From Vibrio tasmaniensis (lineage in GTDB: Bacteria; Pseudomonadota; Gammaproteobacteria; Enterobacterales; Vibrionaceae), in the NCBI RefSeq assembly GCF_024347635.1, contig NZ_AP025510.1, positions 2,728,001 through 2,792,000 of the forward strand: a DNA stretch of 64,000 nt, given 5' to 3'. Position 1 is the first letter of the stretch. Every line of letters starts with the position of its first letter. A program made the position numbers and the translations under genes. The notes beneath the pieces are model-generated. The model saw nothing but the letters and a program-made list of their open reading frames with translations. It searched no databases and was not told the origin of the DNA. Shown in pieces: positions 10,250 to 21,126 of this stretch.

Positions 10250-11311
10250 TTATTTTGCTAAAGCTTTAATCGCTTCAGCGACAGTCACATCAGCATCAAG
10301 CTTGGCGGCTTGACGAGCTTTTGTTGCCATCATTTTTAATTCATTTCTATCAAGCTGCGCGATAGTGTTCGCGAGCTTATCAGCCGTCAGTTGAGGCTGT
10401 TCAATCATTAACGCTGCGCCACATTCGACTAAATGATCGGCATTCAACGCTTGTTGTCTGTCTTTGTGCATAAACGGAACGAAAATAGAACCGACACCAG
10501 CAGCAGACACTTCAGATACGGTTAATGCACCAGAGCGACACACTAATAGATCTGCCCACTCATAAGCTTGCGCCACATCATCAATAAATTCAGTCACTTG
10601 AACATTATCTACAGAATGTGATTTGTATTGTTCAATAACTTGCTGTTGATTGTTCTTACCCGCTTGATGCACCACAGTGAAGCCTTCACCAAGCTGCGCC
10701 ATCGTTACTGGCAAGGTATCGTTCAGGATTTTTGCGCCCTGGCTACCGCCCATAACCAAGATGCGGATGTCACCATCGCGCTCAGCCATGCGTTGCTCGG
10801 GGTCAGCTAAGGCAACAACATCTTCGCGTACCGGGTTACCCACCACTTCTGCGGTAGGAAACGCACCAGTAAAAGCTTGGAAAACCTTTTTAGCAATCTT
10901 AGACAGCCATTGGTTGGTTAAACCTGCCACTGCATTTTGTTCATGTAGAACCACTGGAATACCAGATAACCAAGCCGCGATACCACCCGGGCCACTGACG
11001 TAACCACCCATGCCAAGCACCACATCAGGTTGCCATGCTTTAATATGTCGTCTGGCTTGAAGTATGGCATTAATAATCTGGAACGGCGCTTTAATTAGCT
11101 TGCTAATGCCTTGACCTCTCAGGCCTTTCACCTTAATGAAGTCGATCTCAATACCATGCTTTGGCACCAGATCCGCTTCCATTCTGTCCGCAGTTCCTAA
11201 CCAGCGAATTTCCCAACCTTGTTGCTGAAGCTTTTTCGCCACCGCTAACCCAGGGAAAACGTGACCGCCAGTACCACCAGCCATCACTAAAAGTTTTTTG
11301 TTTTGTTTCAT
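10250..11311 (-). CDS. murG: Lipid II synthase MurG (GlcNAc transferase)
   Basis: MurG transfers GlcNAc from UDP-GlcNAc to lipid I, making lipid II on the inner face of the membrane. The 353-residue protein is a GT-B fold (family GT28) glycosyltransferase. The first G-loop is [16 protein letters not shown] near the N-terminus and a second, [13 protein letters not shown], begins the C-terminal half. The stretch [15 protein letters not shown] binds the UDP-GlcNAc. Gap to ftsW is 45 bases and to murC about 13. Confidence 0.98.
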   Translation of the reverse strand: MKQNKKLLVMAGGTGGHVFPGLAVAKKLQQQGWEIRWLGTADRMEADLVPKHGIEIDFIKVKGLRGQGISKLIKAPFQIINAILQARRHIKAWQPDVVLGMGGYVSGPGGIAAWLSGIPVVLHEQNAVAGLTNQWLSKIAKKVFQAFTGAFPTAEVVGNPVREDVVALADPEQRMAERDGDIRILVMGGSQGAKILNDTLPVTMAQLGEGFTVVHQAGKNNQQQVIEQYKSHSVDNVQVTEFIDDVAQAYEWADLLVCRSGALTVSEVSAAGVGSIFVPFMHKDRQQALNADHLVECGAALMIEQPQLTADKLANTIAQLDRNELKMMATKARQAAKLDADVTVAEAIKALAK

Positions 11312-11356
11312 AACGTTAGATTCTTATTCTACTAATTCGTTTTGATTGTCGGCTTG

Positions 11357-12520
11357 TTATTTTTGTTGCACTCGGCATTCATGATCGATACGCAGCAGCA
11401 TAGAAACCGCTACTGACATCACGATAAGGCTTGAGCCACCGTAACTGATCAGCGGTAAGGTTAGCCCTTTGGTCGGAACAATACCTGAAGCGGCACCTAC
11501 ATTAACAAGCGTCTGAAAAGCAAACCAAATACCAATGCCAAACGCCAGATAACCGCTGAACACTTGGTCGTTTTCGAAGGCTTTTTTGCCAATAAAAATA
11601 GCTTTAAAAACCAAACTAAAGATCAACATCAATACCAAAGTTACGCCAACAAAACCCAACTCTTCTGCCAGTACAGCAAAAACAAAATCGGTGTGCGCTT
11701 CAGGTAGGTACTCGAGTTTTTGAATTGAATTACCAAGCCCTTGTCCCATCCAATCACCACGACCGAACGCCATCAATGATTGAGTTAGCTGATAACCACT
11801 ACCAAACGGGTCACTCCAAGGTTCCCAGAATGAGGTAACACGTCGAACACGATAAGGCTCAATAACAATCAATCCCACAACGGCAGCAATACCTGCCACC
11901 ATTAAGGCTATAAATTGTGACAGCTTAGCACCTGCGATAAATAACATGCCAAACAAGGTAACCAACATTACGACAACGGTACCCAAATCGGGCTGGCCAA
12001 GTAGCAACACCGCAAAGGCACCGAACACCATGATCGGTTTACCAAAACCACCGAAGAAGGTTTTTCTCACTTCATCCTGTTTACGAACCAAATAGCCCGC
12101 CATAAAGATAAACAGAGATAACTTAGCGACTTCAGCAGGTTGTAAGTTAAACAGCCCGAGAGGAATCCAACGTGAGGCACCGTTAACCGACTTACCGACG
12201 GCTAACACCACCACTAGCAAAAAGAAGGATAAGCCCAATAGGTACATACTGTATTGAAACCAGCGTTTCATCGGGATTTGTAATATTACGCTGGATACAC
12301 CTAACGCTAACACCAGGAAAATGGCGTGGCGGAACATGAAGTGAAACGGCTGATCGGTTAAACGAGCACTGATTGGGAACGAAGCCGACGTTACCATTAC
12401 CAAGCCCGTCAGCATCAGTCCAAGAGCAATCCATACCAACTGACGATCGTAGAGCGCCTCTGGTGTGGCACGGTTAAGCCATTGCCAAATAGATTGATTA
12501 ATCTCTTTCACTCTTTGCAC
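11357..12520 (-). CDS. ftsW: Septal peptidoglycan polymerase FtsW (SEDS family)
   Basis: FtsW is a polytopic SEDS glycosyltransferase that polymerises lipid II at the septum together with FtsI. The 387-residue product shows about ten hydrophobic helices and the SEDS signatures [17 protein letters not shown] and the C-terminal [14 protein letters not shown]. The start is a GTG at 12520 with AGGA about ten bases upstream; a second GTG three codons later is possible. It lies between murD and murG, 22 bases after murD. Confidence 0.96.
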   Translation of the reverse strand: MQRVKEINQSIWQWLNRATPEALYDRQLVWIALGLMLTGLVMVTSASFPISARLTDQPFHFMFRHAIFLVLALGVSSVILQIPMKRWFQYSMYLLGLSFFLLVVVLAVGKSVNGASRWIPLGLFNLQPAEVAKLSLFIFMAGYLVRKQDEVRKTFFGGFGKPIMVFGAFAVLLLGQPDLGTVVVMLVTLFGMLFIAGAKLSQFIALMVAGIAAVVGLIVIEPYRVRRVTSFWEPWSDPFGSGYQLTQSLMAFGRGDWMGQGLGNSIQKLEYLPEAHTDFVFAVLAEELGFVGVTLVLMLIFSLVFKAIFIGKKAFENDQVFSGYLAFGIGIWFAFQTLVNVGAASGIVPTKGLTLPLISYGGSSLIVMSVAVSMLLRIDHECRVQQK

Positions 12521-12542
12521 TGAATGTTAGTCCTTCAACACG

Positions 12543-13859
12543 TTAGGCATACTCATGAGCAAGTTCAGTGAACGCATCACCTCTCGCCATGAAGTTATTA
12601 AATTGATCGAAGCTTGCACATGCAGGAGACAACATCACCATGTCACCCGACACCAATTGTGCAGAGATACTCTCGATAATGTCACGCATGGTATCAAACG
12701 TCTTAGCCGATGGATGTAATGGCATAAATTGCGCAGCATCTTCACCGAAGCAACACAGTTGTACGCGGTCTAGTTGCGTCAACACGGGGTTAAGCTCGCT
12801 AAAGTCAGCACCTTTGCCCACACCTCCGACTAAGAGATACAAAGTACCTTGGTATTCTAATCCCGACAGAGCCGCTAATGTACTGGCTACGTTGGTCGCT
12901 TTCGAGTCGTTAACCCATTTAATTTCGCGTTTGTCAGCCACTACTTGGCAACGATGCGTCAAACCATTGTAGGCTTTCAAAGCTTCAAGACTTTTGCTGT
13001 AATCGATACCGACTTGCTTAAGCAGTGCTAAAGAGACTAAAGCATTCGCCACATTATGACGTCCAACCAATGTTAAATCTTGGCTAGGAAGTACAGGCTT
13101 GCCGTTGTCTATTAGCCATTCGGTACCATCAATCGTCGCTACACCAAACTCTTGGTCATCAAGTCCAAATGTCACCAATGACATCGTTTGATCAGGATAA
13201 GTCTCTTTGTCTTCGCGGTTTACGATCGCACACTGAGCGTTATTAAAAATTCTCAATTTAGCGTCACGGTAATCGGCCATGCCTTGATAGCGATCCATAT
13301 GATCTTCTGACAGGTTCAAAAAGGCCGCTGCTGCAAGGTTTAGACTGGACGTTGTCTCTAGCTGAAAGCTTGAAAGCTCAAGGACATATAAATCGGCATC
13401 AAGCTCAAGAAGATCCAAGGCAGGAATACCGATGTTGCCACCAACGCCAACGTTAAGACCAGCAGCTTTAGCAAGCACACCCGTTAGATCGGTCACCGTA
13501 CTCTTGCCATTGGAGCCTGTTATTGCCACGACGGGTTTGTCTACCGCCCAACCAAAAAGTTCAATATCGCCAACAACCGGAATACCCGCTTGAATAACAT
13601 CTTGTATTTCAGGGGTCGCTAAGGCGATACCTGGGTTAGCAACCACTAAATCAGCTTCCGCTAACCATTGGCTATTCCAACTTCCAGAATGCAGCTCTAC
13701 CGATTCAGGCAAAGATTCTTTTCCTGGTGGTAGCTCTCGCGTATCAATTACCTTCACATCCGTATGAGGTTGATATTTTACGAGATGTTTAACGACAGAG
13801 AGCCCGGTAATACCGAGCCCCACAACCACTACATTTTGAATATTTTGCCAATGTTCCAT
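12543..13859 (-). CDS. murD: UDP-N-acetylmuramoylalanine--D-glutamate ligase MurD
   Basis: MurD adds D-glutamate to UDP-MurNAc-L-Ala. The 438-residue protein carries [12 protein letters not shown] for the UDP substrate at the N-terminus, the ATP loop TGSNGKST near residue 115, LSEDHMDRY in the centre and GVGKGADF in the C-terminal domain. It is preceded by a 58-base gap containing a perfect seven-pair hairpin, unlike the tight joints elsewhere in the cluster. Confidence 0.97.
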   Translation of the reverse strand: MEHWQNIQNVVVVGLGITGLSVVKHLVKYQPHTDVKVIDTRELPPGKESLPESVELHSGSWNSQWLAEADLVVANPGIALATPEIQDVIQAGIPVVGDIELFGWAVDKPVVAITGSNGKSTVTDLTGVLAKAAGLNVGVGGNIGIPALDLLELDADLYVLELSSFQLETTSSLNLAAAAFLNLSEDHMDRYQGMADYRDAKLRIFNNAQCAIVNREDKETYPDQTMSLVTFGLDDQEFGVATIDGTEWLIDNGKPVLPSQDLTLVGRHNVANALVSLALLKQVGIDYSKSLEALKAYNGLTHRCQVVADKREIKWVNDSKATNVASTLAALSGLEYQGTLYLLVGGVGKGADFSELNPVLTQLDRVQLCCFGEDAAQFMPLHPSAKTFDTMRDIIESISAQLVSGDMVMLSPACASFDQFNNFMARGDAFTELAHEYA

Positions 13860-13888
13860 TTAAACAAGATGCTCTTAATAGTTTTAAA

Positions 13889-13909
13889 GAGCCTCCCATT
13901 AAGAGGCTC
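13889..13909 (-). other. Intra-operon hairpin between mraY and murD
   Basis: On the minus strand GAGCCTC and GAGGCTC pair perfectly around the loop TTAATGG and are followed by TTTAAAACTATT. It looks like a weak terminator or an RNA-processing stem inside the dcw operon, starting nine bases after the mraY stop codon. Confidence 0.6.
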
Positions 13910-13917
13910 AGATAGGA

Positions 13918-15000
13918 TTAACGAACTTTCAGCGTTGCTAAGCCAACCAGTACTAATACCATTGAGATGATCCAAAAACGCACGATGACACGTGGCTCCG
14001 GCCAACCTTTCAGTTCATAGTGGTGGTGAATTGGTGCCATGCGGAAAATACGCTGACCGCGCAATTTGTAAGAGCCCACCTGCAGTATCACTGACAAGGT
14101 CTCCATTACAAACACACCGCCCATGATAACCAATACCAACTCTTGGCGAACTAACACAGCGATCACACCCAGAGCACCACCAAGCGCTAGCGAGCCAACA
14201 TCGCCCATGAATACTTGTGCAGGATAAGTGTTGAACCATAGAAAACCAAGTCCAGCACCCACGATTGCAGTACATACTACAACCAATTCAGAAGTGTATG
14301 GGATGTATGGGATATGTAAGTATGCCGCGAAGTTAACGTTACCGGTCGCCCAAGCAATTACAGCAAAACCAGCCGCAACCATAACCGTTGGCATAATGGC
14401 CAAGCCGTCTAGGCCGTCTGTTAGGTTTACCGCGTTACTGGTTCCCACAATAACAAAGTAAGTTAGTACGATATACAGTAAACCAAGTTGTGGCATCACA
14501 TCTTTAAAGAAAGGAACAACCAATTGAGTTGCTGCAGTATCGTGCCCGTGAGCATACAGAGCAAACGCCACGACTAACGCAATTGCTGATTGCCAGAAGT
14601 ACTTCCAGCGAGCGATCAAACCATCGGTGTTCTTACGAACGACTTTACGGTAGTCATCAACAAAGCCAACCGCGCCATAACCAGCAAGTACAACTAATAC
14701 CGCCCAAACATAAGGATTCGAGAGATCAGCCCACATCAATACCGTAATAATGATCGCAGCAAGGATCATCACACCGCCCATGGTTGGCGTGCCACGTTTG
14801 CTGAAATGAGATTCAGGGCCGTCATTACGAACAACTTGGCCAATTTGTAACATTTGCAGACGCTCAATTAAACGAGGTCCCATCCACAGCGACAGACATA
14901 AAGCCGTCAAAATACTCGCGATTGCACGAAACGATAGGTATTCGAACAAACGGAAAAAAGAAAGGTGTGGCTGTAGTAGCTCTGCAAGCCAAATTATCAT
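13918..15000 (-). CDS. mraY: Phospho-MurNAc-pentapeptide translocase MraY
   Basis: MraY attaches the UDP-MurNAc-pentapeptide to undecaprenyl phosphate, making lipid I. The 360-residue product is a polytopic membrane protein with about ten helices. The catalytic motifs are [16 protein letters not shown] and [11 protein letters not shown]. Length equals that of the E. coli protein. Its ATG overlaps the murF stop by four bases (ATGA), so the two are probably coupled. Confidence 0.98.
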   Translation of the reverse strand: MIIWLAELLQPHLSFFRLFEYLSFRAIASILTALCLSLWMGPRLIERLQMLQIGQVVRNDGPESHFSKRGTPTMGGVMILAAIIITVLMWADLSNPYVWAVLVVLAGYGAVGFVDDYRKVVRKNTDGLIARWKYFWQSAIALVVAFALYAHGHDTAATQLVVPFFKDVMPQLGLLYIVLTYFVIVGTSNAVNLTDGLDGLAIMPTVMVAAGFAVIAWATGNVNFAAYLHIPYIPYTSELVVVCTAIVGAGLGFLWFNTYPAQVFMGDVGSLALGGALGVIAVLVRQELVLVIMGGVFVMETLSVILQVGSYKLRGQRIFRMAPIHHHYELKGWPEPRVIVRFWIISMVLVLVGLATLKVR

Positions 15001-16370
15001 GAAAAGTTCTCCTTTAAAGCAGCGGCTATTTTACTCATTCCTGCACTATTCGCGCCTTTTACCAATAAGGTATGTGACGCGTTTTCTGGCAAGCTTAAGT
15101 GCTGCTCTATGTGCGCGATCATCGCTTGATGCGTAGTAAAGTGGGTACCATTACAGACCTCACTAATCACCTTGGTATCATCACCGTAAGTAAGTACATG
15201 CTCAAAAGCGAATGGGGCAGCATATTCACCGACTTGACGGTGAAGTGCAAGGCTTTCATCGCCTAATTCAGCCATATTACCTAAAATTAACCAACGTTGA
15301 CCTTTGAAGCTCGAGAGTAGCTTCGCTGCCGCCTTCATTGCTGGCACGCTGGCGTTGTAACTGTCATCTATCAGCTTAATATTCTGACTTAATTGTTGAA
15401 CCTCAACTCGCCCTTTTACAGAGATCAGATTCGCTAAACCATTTTTCACCTCATCAAGCGTGGCGCCAAATTGGATGCTCAACGCCGCAGCTGCTAATGC
15501 ATTCGCTACATTATGTTGACCGATGATACCAAGCTCAACAAACATGGATCCTTGAGGTGTTTGCATATCAAAGCACGCTTCACCTTGCTCATTGATGTGA
15601 ATATTCTTGGCAAAGTAATCCGCCGAGTTGTCGCTTTCTGAAAATGTCAGCACTGTCTTATCGGCAAGTACTTCGTTCCAAAAATCACCACCGTTGCTTT
15701 CTAGATTAACAATAGCAGTATCACCAGCAGCAAGTCCTTGGAAGATTTCACCTTTAGCTTGCTTCACGCCATCAATAGACCCGAAACCTTCTAAGTGTGC
15801 CGCAGCTACGTTATTAACCAAAGCAACCTGTGGTTTGACTAGCTGCGTGGTGTAAGCGATCTCACCAATATGATTGGCGCCTAATTCGATCACAGCATAG
15901 TCGTCGCTAGATTCACTGCGTAACAAGGTTAGCGGTACACCAATATCATTATTGAAGTTACCCGCGGTAAACAGCACCTTGCCACGTTGTTGTAGAATAC
16001 TTGCCACCATCTCTTTGACGGTCGTTTTGCCACAGCTTCCTGTGATAGCCATGGTTGGCACGTCACATTGTTTGTGGATCCAAGCACTTAACTGACCTAA
16101 AGCAAGTTTAGTGTCTTCAACAACCACCTGAGTAATATTTAGGTCAAGTTTCCGTTCGACTAATAACGCGCTCGCGTTTGCCTCAACGGCTTGATGGCAA
16201 AAGTCATGCGCATCAAAACGTTCGCCAACGAGAGCAACAAACAATGCGCCTTCTTCAACGGTGCGAGTATCGGTAGAAACCGCATTAATTACGGTATTGT
16301 TTGAGTTATCAGCCTCAATCAACTCACCGCTGACCGCTGAACAAATCTGCTCGAGTGATACATCAATCAT
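14997..16370 (-). CDS. murF: UDP-MurNAc-tripeptide--D-Ala-D-Ala ligase MurF
   Basis: MurF adds D-Ala-D-Ala to complete the cytoplasmic pentapeptide precursor. The 457-residue protein has the Mur ligase ATP loop [12 protein letters not shown] near residue 110, [12 protein letters not shown] and [10 protein letters not shown] typical of MurF, and [14 protein letters not shown] in the C-terminal domain. Its ATG shares one base with the murE stop (TAATG), and its own stop overlaps mraY. Confidence 0.97.
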   Translation of the reverse strand: MIDVSLEQICSAVSGELIEADNSNNTVINAVSTDTRTVEEGALFVALVGERFDAHDFCHQAVEANASALLVERKLDLNITQVVVEDTKLALGQLSAWIHKQCDVPTMAITGSCGKTTVKEMVASILQQRGKVLFTAGNFNNDIGVPLTLLRSESSDDYAVIELGANHIGEIAYTTQLVKPQVALVNNVAAAHLEGFGSIDGVKQAKGEIFQGLAAGDTAIVNLESNGGDFWNEVLADKTVLTFSESDNSADYFAKNIHINEQGEACFDMQTPQGSMFVELGIIGQHNVANALAAAALSIQFGATLDEVKNGLANLISVKGRVEVQQLSQNIKLIDDSYNASVPAMKAAAKLLSSFKGQRWLILGNMAELGDESLALHRQVGEYAAPFAFEHVLTYGDDTKVISEVCNGTHFTTHQAMIAHIEQHLSLPENASHTLLVKGANSAGMSKIAAALKENFS

Positions 16371-17854
16371 TATGAAATACCTAAAAGTTGTAGCGCAGAC
16401 TCTCGATCTGAGTAATGGATCGTTTCGTCTTTCAATACTTGGTAATCCTCATGGCCTTTACCAGCCAAAAGAATAATGTCATTACAGCCGGCCTGTTCTA
16501 GGGCAAACTTAACCGCTTGATAGCGATCGTGCTCGACGAATGCAGATTCTGGTTCGCTTAAGCCAGCTAGCATGTCTTTAACAATCAGTGCAGGATCTTC
16601 GCTGCGAGGGTTGTCATCTGAAATAATAATTTTGTCGGCGAACTGCTCTGCCGTTACCGCCATCATTGGGCGCTTACCTGTGTCACGATCACCACCACAG
16701 CCGAAGATAGCCCACAGCTTTCCAGAGCAGTGTACACGCAGTGCAGCCAATGCTTTTTCTAGCGCATCGGGCGTGTGCGCGTAATCGACAACGACTTTTG
16801 CTTTGTTCGGAGTTTGGAAAAGCTCCATACGGCCAATCACAGGTTGAAGTTGAGATGCGGTGTCGACCAAGGTTTGCTTGTCGATGCCCAATGAAAGCAA
16901 AGTCGCGAAAGCAACCAGTACGTTTGATGCGTTGAACTGACCAATCAATGGAACCGAAAGATCACCTTGCCCCCAGCGACCATCGAAAGAGAGCTTAATC
17001 CCAGTTTCTGCATAGGCGACATCAGATGCCCACACCGACTGTTGGTAATCAGACAACGGAAGCAATGAAACAGCTATTGCATTGGACAAATCTGCCATCC
17101 ACGCTTTGCCGACTTCATCATCCACATTGATCACTGCATGTTTGCATTTGTGTTGAGTAAACAGGCTTTTCTTAGCCAATGCGTACTCTTCCATCGTGCC
17201 GTGGTAATCAAGGTGATCACGACTCAAGTTAGTGAACACACCAACCTCAAAATCCAACGCTTTTACTCGGCCTTGAACCAAACCATGAGAAGAGATTTCC
17301 ATCGCGGTATAAACTGCACTTTCCTCAGCCAACTCGCTCAGTGTGCGTTGTATTTCAATCGCGCTACCTGTGGTATTAGCCGCTGTTTTTAGGTTATCTA
17401 AGAAGCCATTACCCGTGGTGCCCATTACCGCCGAACGCTGGCCGACCAAATCAAGCCACTGAACAATCAATTGGGTGATGGTGGTTTTGCCATTGGTGCC
17501 GGTAACACCAATCAACTTAGTCGCTTGAGAAGAATAAACTCGGCCAGCCAGTTCGGAGAGAATTGAATTTAGCTCAGATACATAAACAACAGGAACTGCA
17601 TTTAACCACTCAACCAAGCCATGAGCTTTGTCATCACTCGCTTGTGCAATGACAGCTTTCGCACCTTGAGCGACGGCTTTGTCGATAAAGCGACGACCAT
17701 CAATGGCATGTCCAACAATGGCAACAAAAATATCGCCTTCCTTGATGGTACGGCTATCCAACTCCAATTGCTCAACAGCAATCGCATCTAGCTCAAGTGA
17801 ACTAAAGTCCCCCCAAGGAGAAAGTAAAGATGACAGCGTGAGGCTATTACTCAT
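16370..17854 (-). CDS. murE: UDP-MurNAc-tripeptide synthetase MurE (diaminopimelate-adding)
   Basis: MurE adds the third residue of the stem peptide. The motif DNPRSEDP in the C-terminal domain is the signature for meso-diaminopimelate rather than lysine, as expected for a Gram-negative. The 494-residue protein also shows the ATP loop TGTNGKTT near residue 118 and the UDP-MurNAc contact region TTGNGFL with NTTGSAIEI. It starts 18 bases after ftsI ends. Confidence 0.97.
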   Translation of the reverse strand: MSNSLTLSSLLSPWGDFSSLELDAIAVEQLELDSRTIKEGDIFVAIVGHAIDGRRFIDKAVAQGAKAVIAQASDDKAHGLVEWLNAVPVVYVSELNSILSELAGRVYSSQATKLIGVTGTNGKTTITQLIVQWLDLVGQRSAVMGTTGNGFLDNLKTAANTTGSAIEIQRTLSELAEESAVYTAMEISSHGLVQGRVKALDFEVGVFTNLSRDHLDYHGTMEEYALAKKSLFTQHKCKHAVINVDDEVGKAWMADLSNAIAVSLLPLSDYQQSVWASDVAYAETGIKLSFDGRWGQGDLSVPLIGQFNASNVLVAFATLLSLGIDKQTLVDTASQLQPVIGRMELFQTPNKAKVVVDYAHTPDALEKALAALRVHCSGKLWAIFGCGGDRDTGKRPMMAVTAEQFADKIIISDDNPRSEDPALIVKDMLAGLSEPESAFVEHDRYQAVKFALEQAGCNDIILLAGKGHEDYQVLKDETIHYSDRESALQLLGIS

Positions 17855-17872
17855 ATTGAATCCTGATTGGCT

Positions 17873-19630
17873 CTATTCTTGAAACTTGTTTTCATCAGCA
17901 GGGACATTGAGTATTTGCAGTGCCCCCTTCATGATTTCAGAAAAAACGGGGGCAGCAACTGAACCGCCATAATAAAGGTCACCTTGCGGCTCATTGACTA
18001 CGACAACCAGAGCTACTCTTGGATCGCTGACTGGAGCAAAACCCGACGTTATAGCAATATACTCATCACTATAGCCACCCGCAGCGGCTTTCCGAGATGT
18101 ACCCGTTTTTGCCGCAACTCGATAACCCGGAACAGCGGCTCTGGTTGCAGTTCCGCCCTTTTGAGTCACGCCTTCTAACATTTGCAATACCATCTCTGCA
18201 TTTTCACGTTTGATGATCTGCTTTGAGAAGTCTTGGTCGTTGCTTTTAATGATATGAATCGGTTCATACATGCCTTTGTTGGCTAACGTTGCATAAGCAT
18301 GAGCCAACTGAAGCGGGGTCACAGATAAGCCATAACCAAACGATAGCGTCGCGATTTCGAACTTAGACCAACGGCGACGGTTAGGGAAAATACCACTCGT
18401 TTCACCCACGAGATTTAGCCCAGACATTTCTCCTAAACCAACCGAACTGTACATACCAAGTAACGCTTCAAGTGGCATATCAAGCGCTAATTTCGCCACG
18501 CCGATGTTACTTGATTTTTTAAGGATCAAGGCTAAATCAGCCTTGCCCACTTTAGAGGTATCACGTACTCGGCTACCTCCAATTTGCATGATGCCATTAC
18601 CTGTATCAATAATAGATTTCGCATCAGCTGTACCATTTTCTAATGCGGCGAGCACCACAAAAGGTTTCACTGTTGAGCCGGGCTCCATAGCATCGGTCAG
18701 CACGCGGTTTCGCATTTTAAAGCTTTGTAAATCAGAGCGGTTGTTCGGGTTGTAAGACGGTGCATTGACCATGGCTAACACAGCGCCCGTTTTCACATCG
18801 AGTAATACTGCAGAGCCTGAGGTCGCTTTATGATCGGCCACCGCTTGCTTAATCGCTCGATAGGCTATCGCCTGCAGTCGTTGATCGATGGTGAGTTCTA
18901 GTGGTTTGCCTTCTTCGCGTTCTTCTAACGCAATGTTTTCGACAACGCGTCCGTAGCGGTCTTTACGAATAGTTCGCTTGCCTGCTTCGCCCGTAAGCCA
19001 TTTATCGTAACTGCGTTCAACCCCTTCTAGGCCGTGCCCATCAATTCCGGTCACACCGATAAGGTGTGCACTGACTTCACCTGCAGGGTAGTAACGTCGA
19101 GATTCCGCTTTCAGGCCCACACCCACCAGCTTAAGTTCACGGATATACTTAGCCATCGCAGGGCTAACTTGTCTTTGTAGATAAATAAATCGACGGGATT
19201 TATTGCTATAGATCTTATCGATCATCGATTGTCGCTGTAGGCCAAGTACATCGGCTAACGCATACCAACGATCAATCTGGGCCATGCCATTTTTATCGAA
19301 AATCGTTTTTGGGTCGGCCCATACTGCTTCAACGGGAACACTCACAGCAAGCGGCTCGCCATTGCGGTCAGAGATAATACCGCGAGCAGAAGGAATAGCC
19401 TTAACACGCACTGAGCGAAGATCGCCCTGACGAATTAAGTTATCGGGTTCAATGATTTGGATGTAAGCCACACGGCCAACGAGTGCAGCAAAGGCTAGAA
19501 ACACGAAAGCAATAACAACGTTGAAACGCCATTTAATAAGAATTGGATCCGAATCCTTTTCGCTCTTCACTCGCTCTTTCGTTGATTCATTAACGGTTTT
19601 TGCGGGTGTTTTTTCCTTTTTACCGGTCAT
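17873..19630 (-). CDS. ftsI: Septal transpeptidase FtsI (PBP3)
   Basis: FtsI is the class B penicillin-binding protein that cross-links septal peptidoglycan with FtsW. The 585-residue protein has a basic cytoplasmic tail, a single membrane helix at about residues 36-57, a pedestal domain, and a transpeptidase domain with all three active-site motifs: S319-T-V-K322, S373-S-N375 and K508-T-G510. It overlaps ftsL by four bases (ATGA). The motifs look intact, so this is a normal beta-lactam target. Confidence 0.97.
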   Translation of the reverse strand: MTGKKEKTPAKTVNESTKERVKSEKDSDPILIKWRFNVVIAFVFLAFAALVGRVAYIQIIEPDNLIRQGDLRSVRVKAIPSARGIISDRNGEPLAVSVPVEAVWADPKTIFDKNGMAQIDRWYALADVLGLQRQSMIDKIYSNKSRRFIYLQRQVSPAMAKYIRELKLVGVGLKAESRRYYPAGEVSAHLIGVTGIDGHGLEGVERSYDKWLTGEAGKRTIRKDRYGRVVENIALEEREEGKPLELTIDQRLQAIAYRAIKQAVADHKATSGSAVLLDVKTGAVLAMVNAPSYNPNNRSDLQSFKMRNRVLTDAMEPGSTVKPFVVLAALENGTADAKSIIDTGNGIMQIGGSRVRDTSKVGKADLALILKKSSNIGVAKLALDMPLEALLGMYSSVGLGEMSGLNLVGETSGIFPNRRRWSKFEIATLSFGYGLSVTPLQLAHAYATLANKGMYEPIHIIKSNDQDFSKQIIKRENAEMVLQMLEGVTQKGGTATRAAVPGYRVAAKTGTSRKAAAGGYSDEYIAITSGFAPVSDPRVALVVVVNEPQGDLYYGGSVAAPVFSEIMKGALQILNVPADENKFQE

Positions 19631-19944
19631 TTCAGTGTGATCACAACTTCTTTGTCGGAGTCTGGACGTTTCATGTCTAGCTCTCTTTTTGCCGATGCTT
19701 GAACGCGGCTGTGTTCTGCTAGCGCCGTCTCTTCAAGCATTAAATTTCGCCACTCATCATCAAGTTGTTCCCGCTCCACCAATGCCATGTCTTTTTGCGT
19801 AATCGCCTGACGTGATACATGTGTCGTAAGAACGACCCCCATCGCACTCGCAAAGATGCAGATAAGAAGCCCCAGTGGGACTTTACCCACGGAGATCAAA
19901 TCAAAAAAGATTATCTTGGCTAAGTTGGGTTTGGAGGTCTTCAT
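19627..19944 (-). CDS. ftsL: Cell division protein FtsL
   Basis: FtsL is a small bitopic protein that forms a coiled-coil complex with FtsB and FtsQ and activates FtsWI. The 105-residue product has a short cytoplasmic tail, a membrane helix at about residues 20-42 and a periplasmic heptad-rich helix with many acidic and basic residues. Sequence conservation in this family is low, so the identification rests on length, topology and its place between rsmH and ftsI; it begins three bases after rsmH. Confidence 0.9.
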   Translation of the reverse strand: MKTSKPNLAKIIFFDLISVGKVPLGLLICIFASAMGVVLTTHVSRQAITQKDMALVEREQLDDEWRNLMLEETALAEHSRVQASAKRELDMKRPDSDKEVVITLK

Positions 19945-19947
19945 TGA

Positions 19948-20898
19948 CTATAGCTTTTCTGCGATTCGTAGTACTGAACTACGCGAACGAGTATTCTCAT
20001 CCACTTCATCTTTAGAAGGCTTGATTGCTTTACCAATTGGTTTCAGATCGGCACTGCCTAGCGCTTTGATCTGCTCTTCTGTTAGTGGCAGGCCATGTGG
20101 TACTTGTGGACCTTGGCTCTCTTTACGGATAAAGCGCTTCACCATACGGTCTTCAAGCGAGTGGAAACTGATAACAGAGATACGACCTTGAGGAGCTAGA
20201 ATGCTTGCCGCGCCTTTCAGTGCTGTATCGATCTCTTCTAGTTCACTGTTAATGTAGATACGGAATGCTTGGAAAGCACGTGTTGCTGGGTGTTTTTTCT
20301 CTTTGAAGCTTTTTGGAGCGACATCAGAGATAAGCTTAGCCAACTGGCCAGTGCGCGTTAGCGGTTCGTTCTCTTCATTCTCTTGATAAGCAATGATGCC
20401 TTTCGCGATACGACGAGCGTGTTTGTCTTCACCGAACTCACGAATAACCCATGTGATGTCATCAAGATCCGCTTCAACTAACCACTGAGAAACAGGAATC
20501 CCCGTTGTTGGGTCCATACGCATATCAAGCGGGCCATCTTTCATGAAGCTAAAGCCACGCTCAGCGTCATCCAACTGTGGTGAAGAAACACCTAGATCCA
20601 GTAAAACACCATCCACTTGACCGACTAAGTCATAACGCTCTGCATATTCAGCCATACCTGAGAACGGGCCATGAATAATCGTAAAACGAGGGTCATCAAT
20701 CTTCTGAGCTTCTGCAATCGCTTGTGGATCGCGGTCGATACTAAAGAGTCTTCCATTCTCGCCCAGTTTAGACAGGATTGTACGGCTGTGACCACCACGG
20801 CCAAAAGTACCATCGATGTAGGTACCGTCAGGTTTGATCGCAAGTCCGTCAATAGATTCGTTAAGCAATACTGAAATATGTTTGAATGCTTCTGTCAT
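19948..20898 (-). CDS. rsmH: 16S rRNA (cytosine-1402-N4) methyltransferase RsmH
   Basis: RsmH (formerly MraW) methylates N4 of C1402 in the ribosomal P site, using S-adenosylmethionine. The 316-residue protein carries [13 protein letters not shown] and [13 protein letters not shown] (the SAM motif) at the N-terminus, [18 protein letters not shown] in the middle and [14 protein letters not shown] near the C-terminus. It is the first gene of the dcw cluster here; no mraZ precedes it. RsmI, which methylates the same nucleotide on the ribose, is encoded just beyond rnpB. Confidence 0.97.
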   Translation of the reverse strand: MTEAFKHISVLLNESIDGLAIKPDGTYIDGTFGRGGHSRTILSKLGENGRLFSIDRDPQAIAEAQKIDDPRFTIIHGPFSGMAEYAERYDLVGQVDGVLLDLGVSSPQLDDAERGFSFMKDGPLDMRMDPTTGIPVSQWLVEADLDDITWVIREFGEDKHARRIAKGIIAYQENEENEPLTRTGQLAKLISDVAPKSFKEKKHPATRAFQAFRIYINSELEEIDTALKGAASILAPQGRISVISFHSLEDRMVKRFIRKESQGPQVPHGLPLTEEQIKALGSADLKPIGKAIKPSKDEVDENTRSRSSVLRIAEKL

Positions 20899-21043
20899 AG
20901 TCTTCTCAGTGAATGGATTGAGCCATTAGTTCGGCAATAATTTGTTCTATTAGCGTTTTAGTTTACTGATTTCACGCCGTATCTCCACCATATTGTGTAT
21001 AGGCTATGGGAATTTTTGACCTAAGCTCATATCAAGAGGATGG

Positions 21044-21074
21044 ATTGTAAGGAAATCTAAATAATTAACGTCAA
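21044..21074 (-). promoter_or_regulatory. Weak candidate promoter for the dcw cluster
   Basis: On the minus strand TTGACG (21069-21074) and TACAAT (21044-21049) are 19 bases apart, longer than optimal. It would give an approximately 140-nt leader before rsmH. The whole 180-base gap between the rnpB terminator and rsmH holds no gene. Confidence 0.3.
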
Positions 21075-21081
21075 TATAAAG

Positions 21082-21119
21082 CAAAAAACCCATCACTACC
21101 GTTAAGTAATGATGGGTTC
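21082..21119 (-). terminator. Rho-independent terminator of rnpB
   Basis: Minus strand AACCCATCATTAC, loop TTAACG, GTAGTGATGGGTT with one wobble in thirteen pairs, followed by Ts. It lies directly after the mature 3' end of RNase P RNA. Confidence 0.92.
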
Positions 21120-21126
21120 TTTATAT

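Noticed and set aside
20899..21081. mraZ upstream of rsmH
   Set aside because: The space to the rnpB terminator is about 180 bases, too short for mraZ (about 450 bases), and no matching frame is seen.
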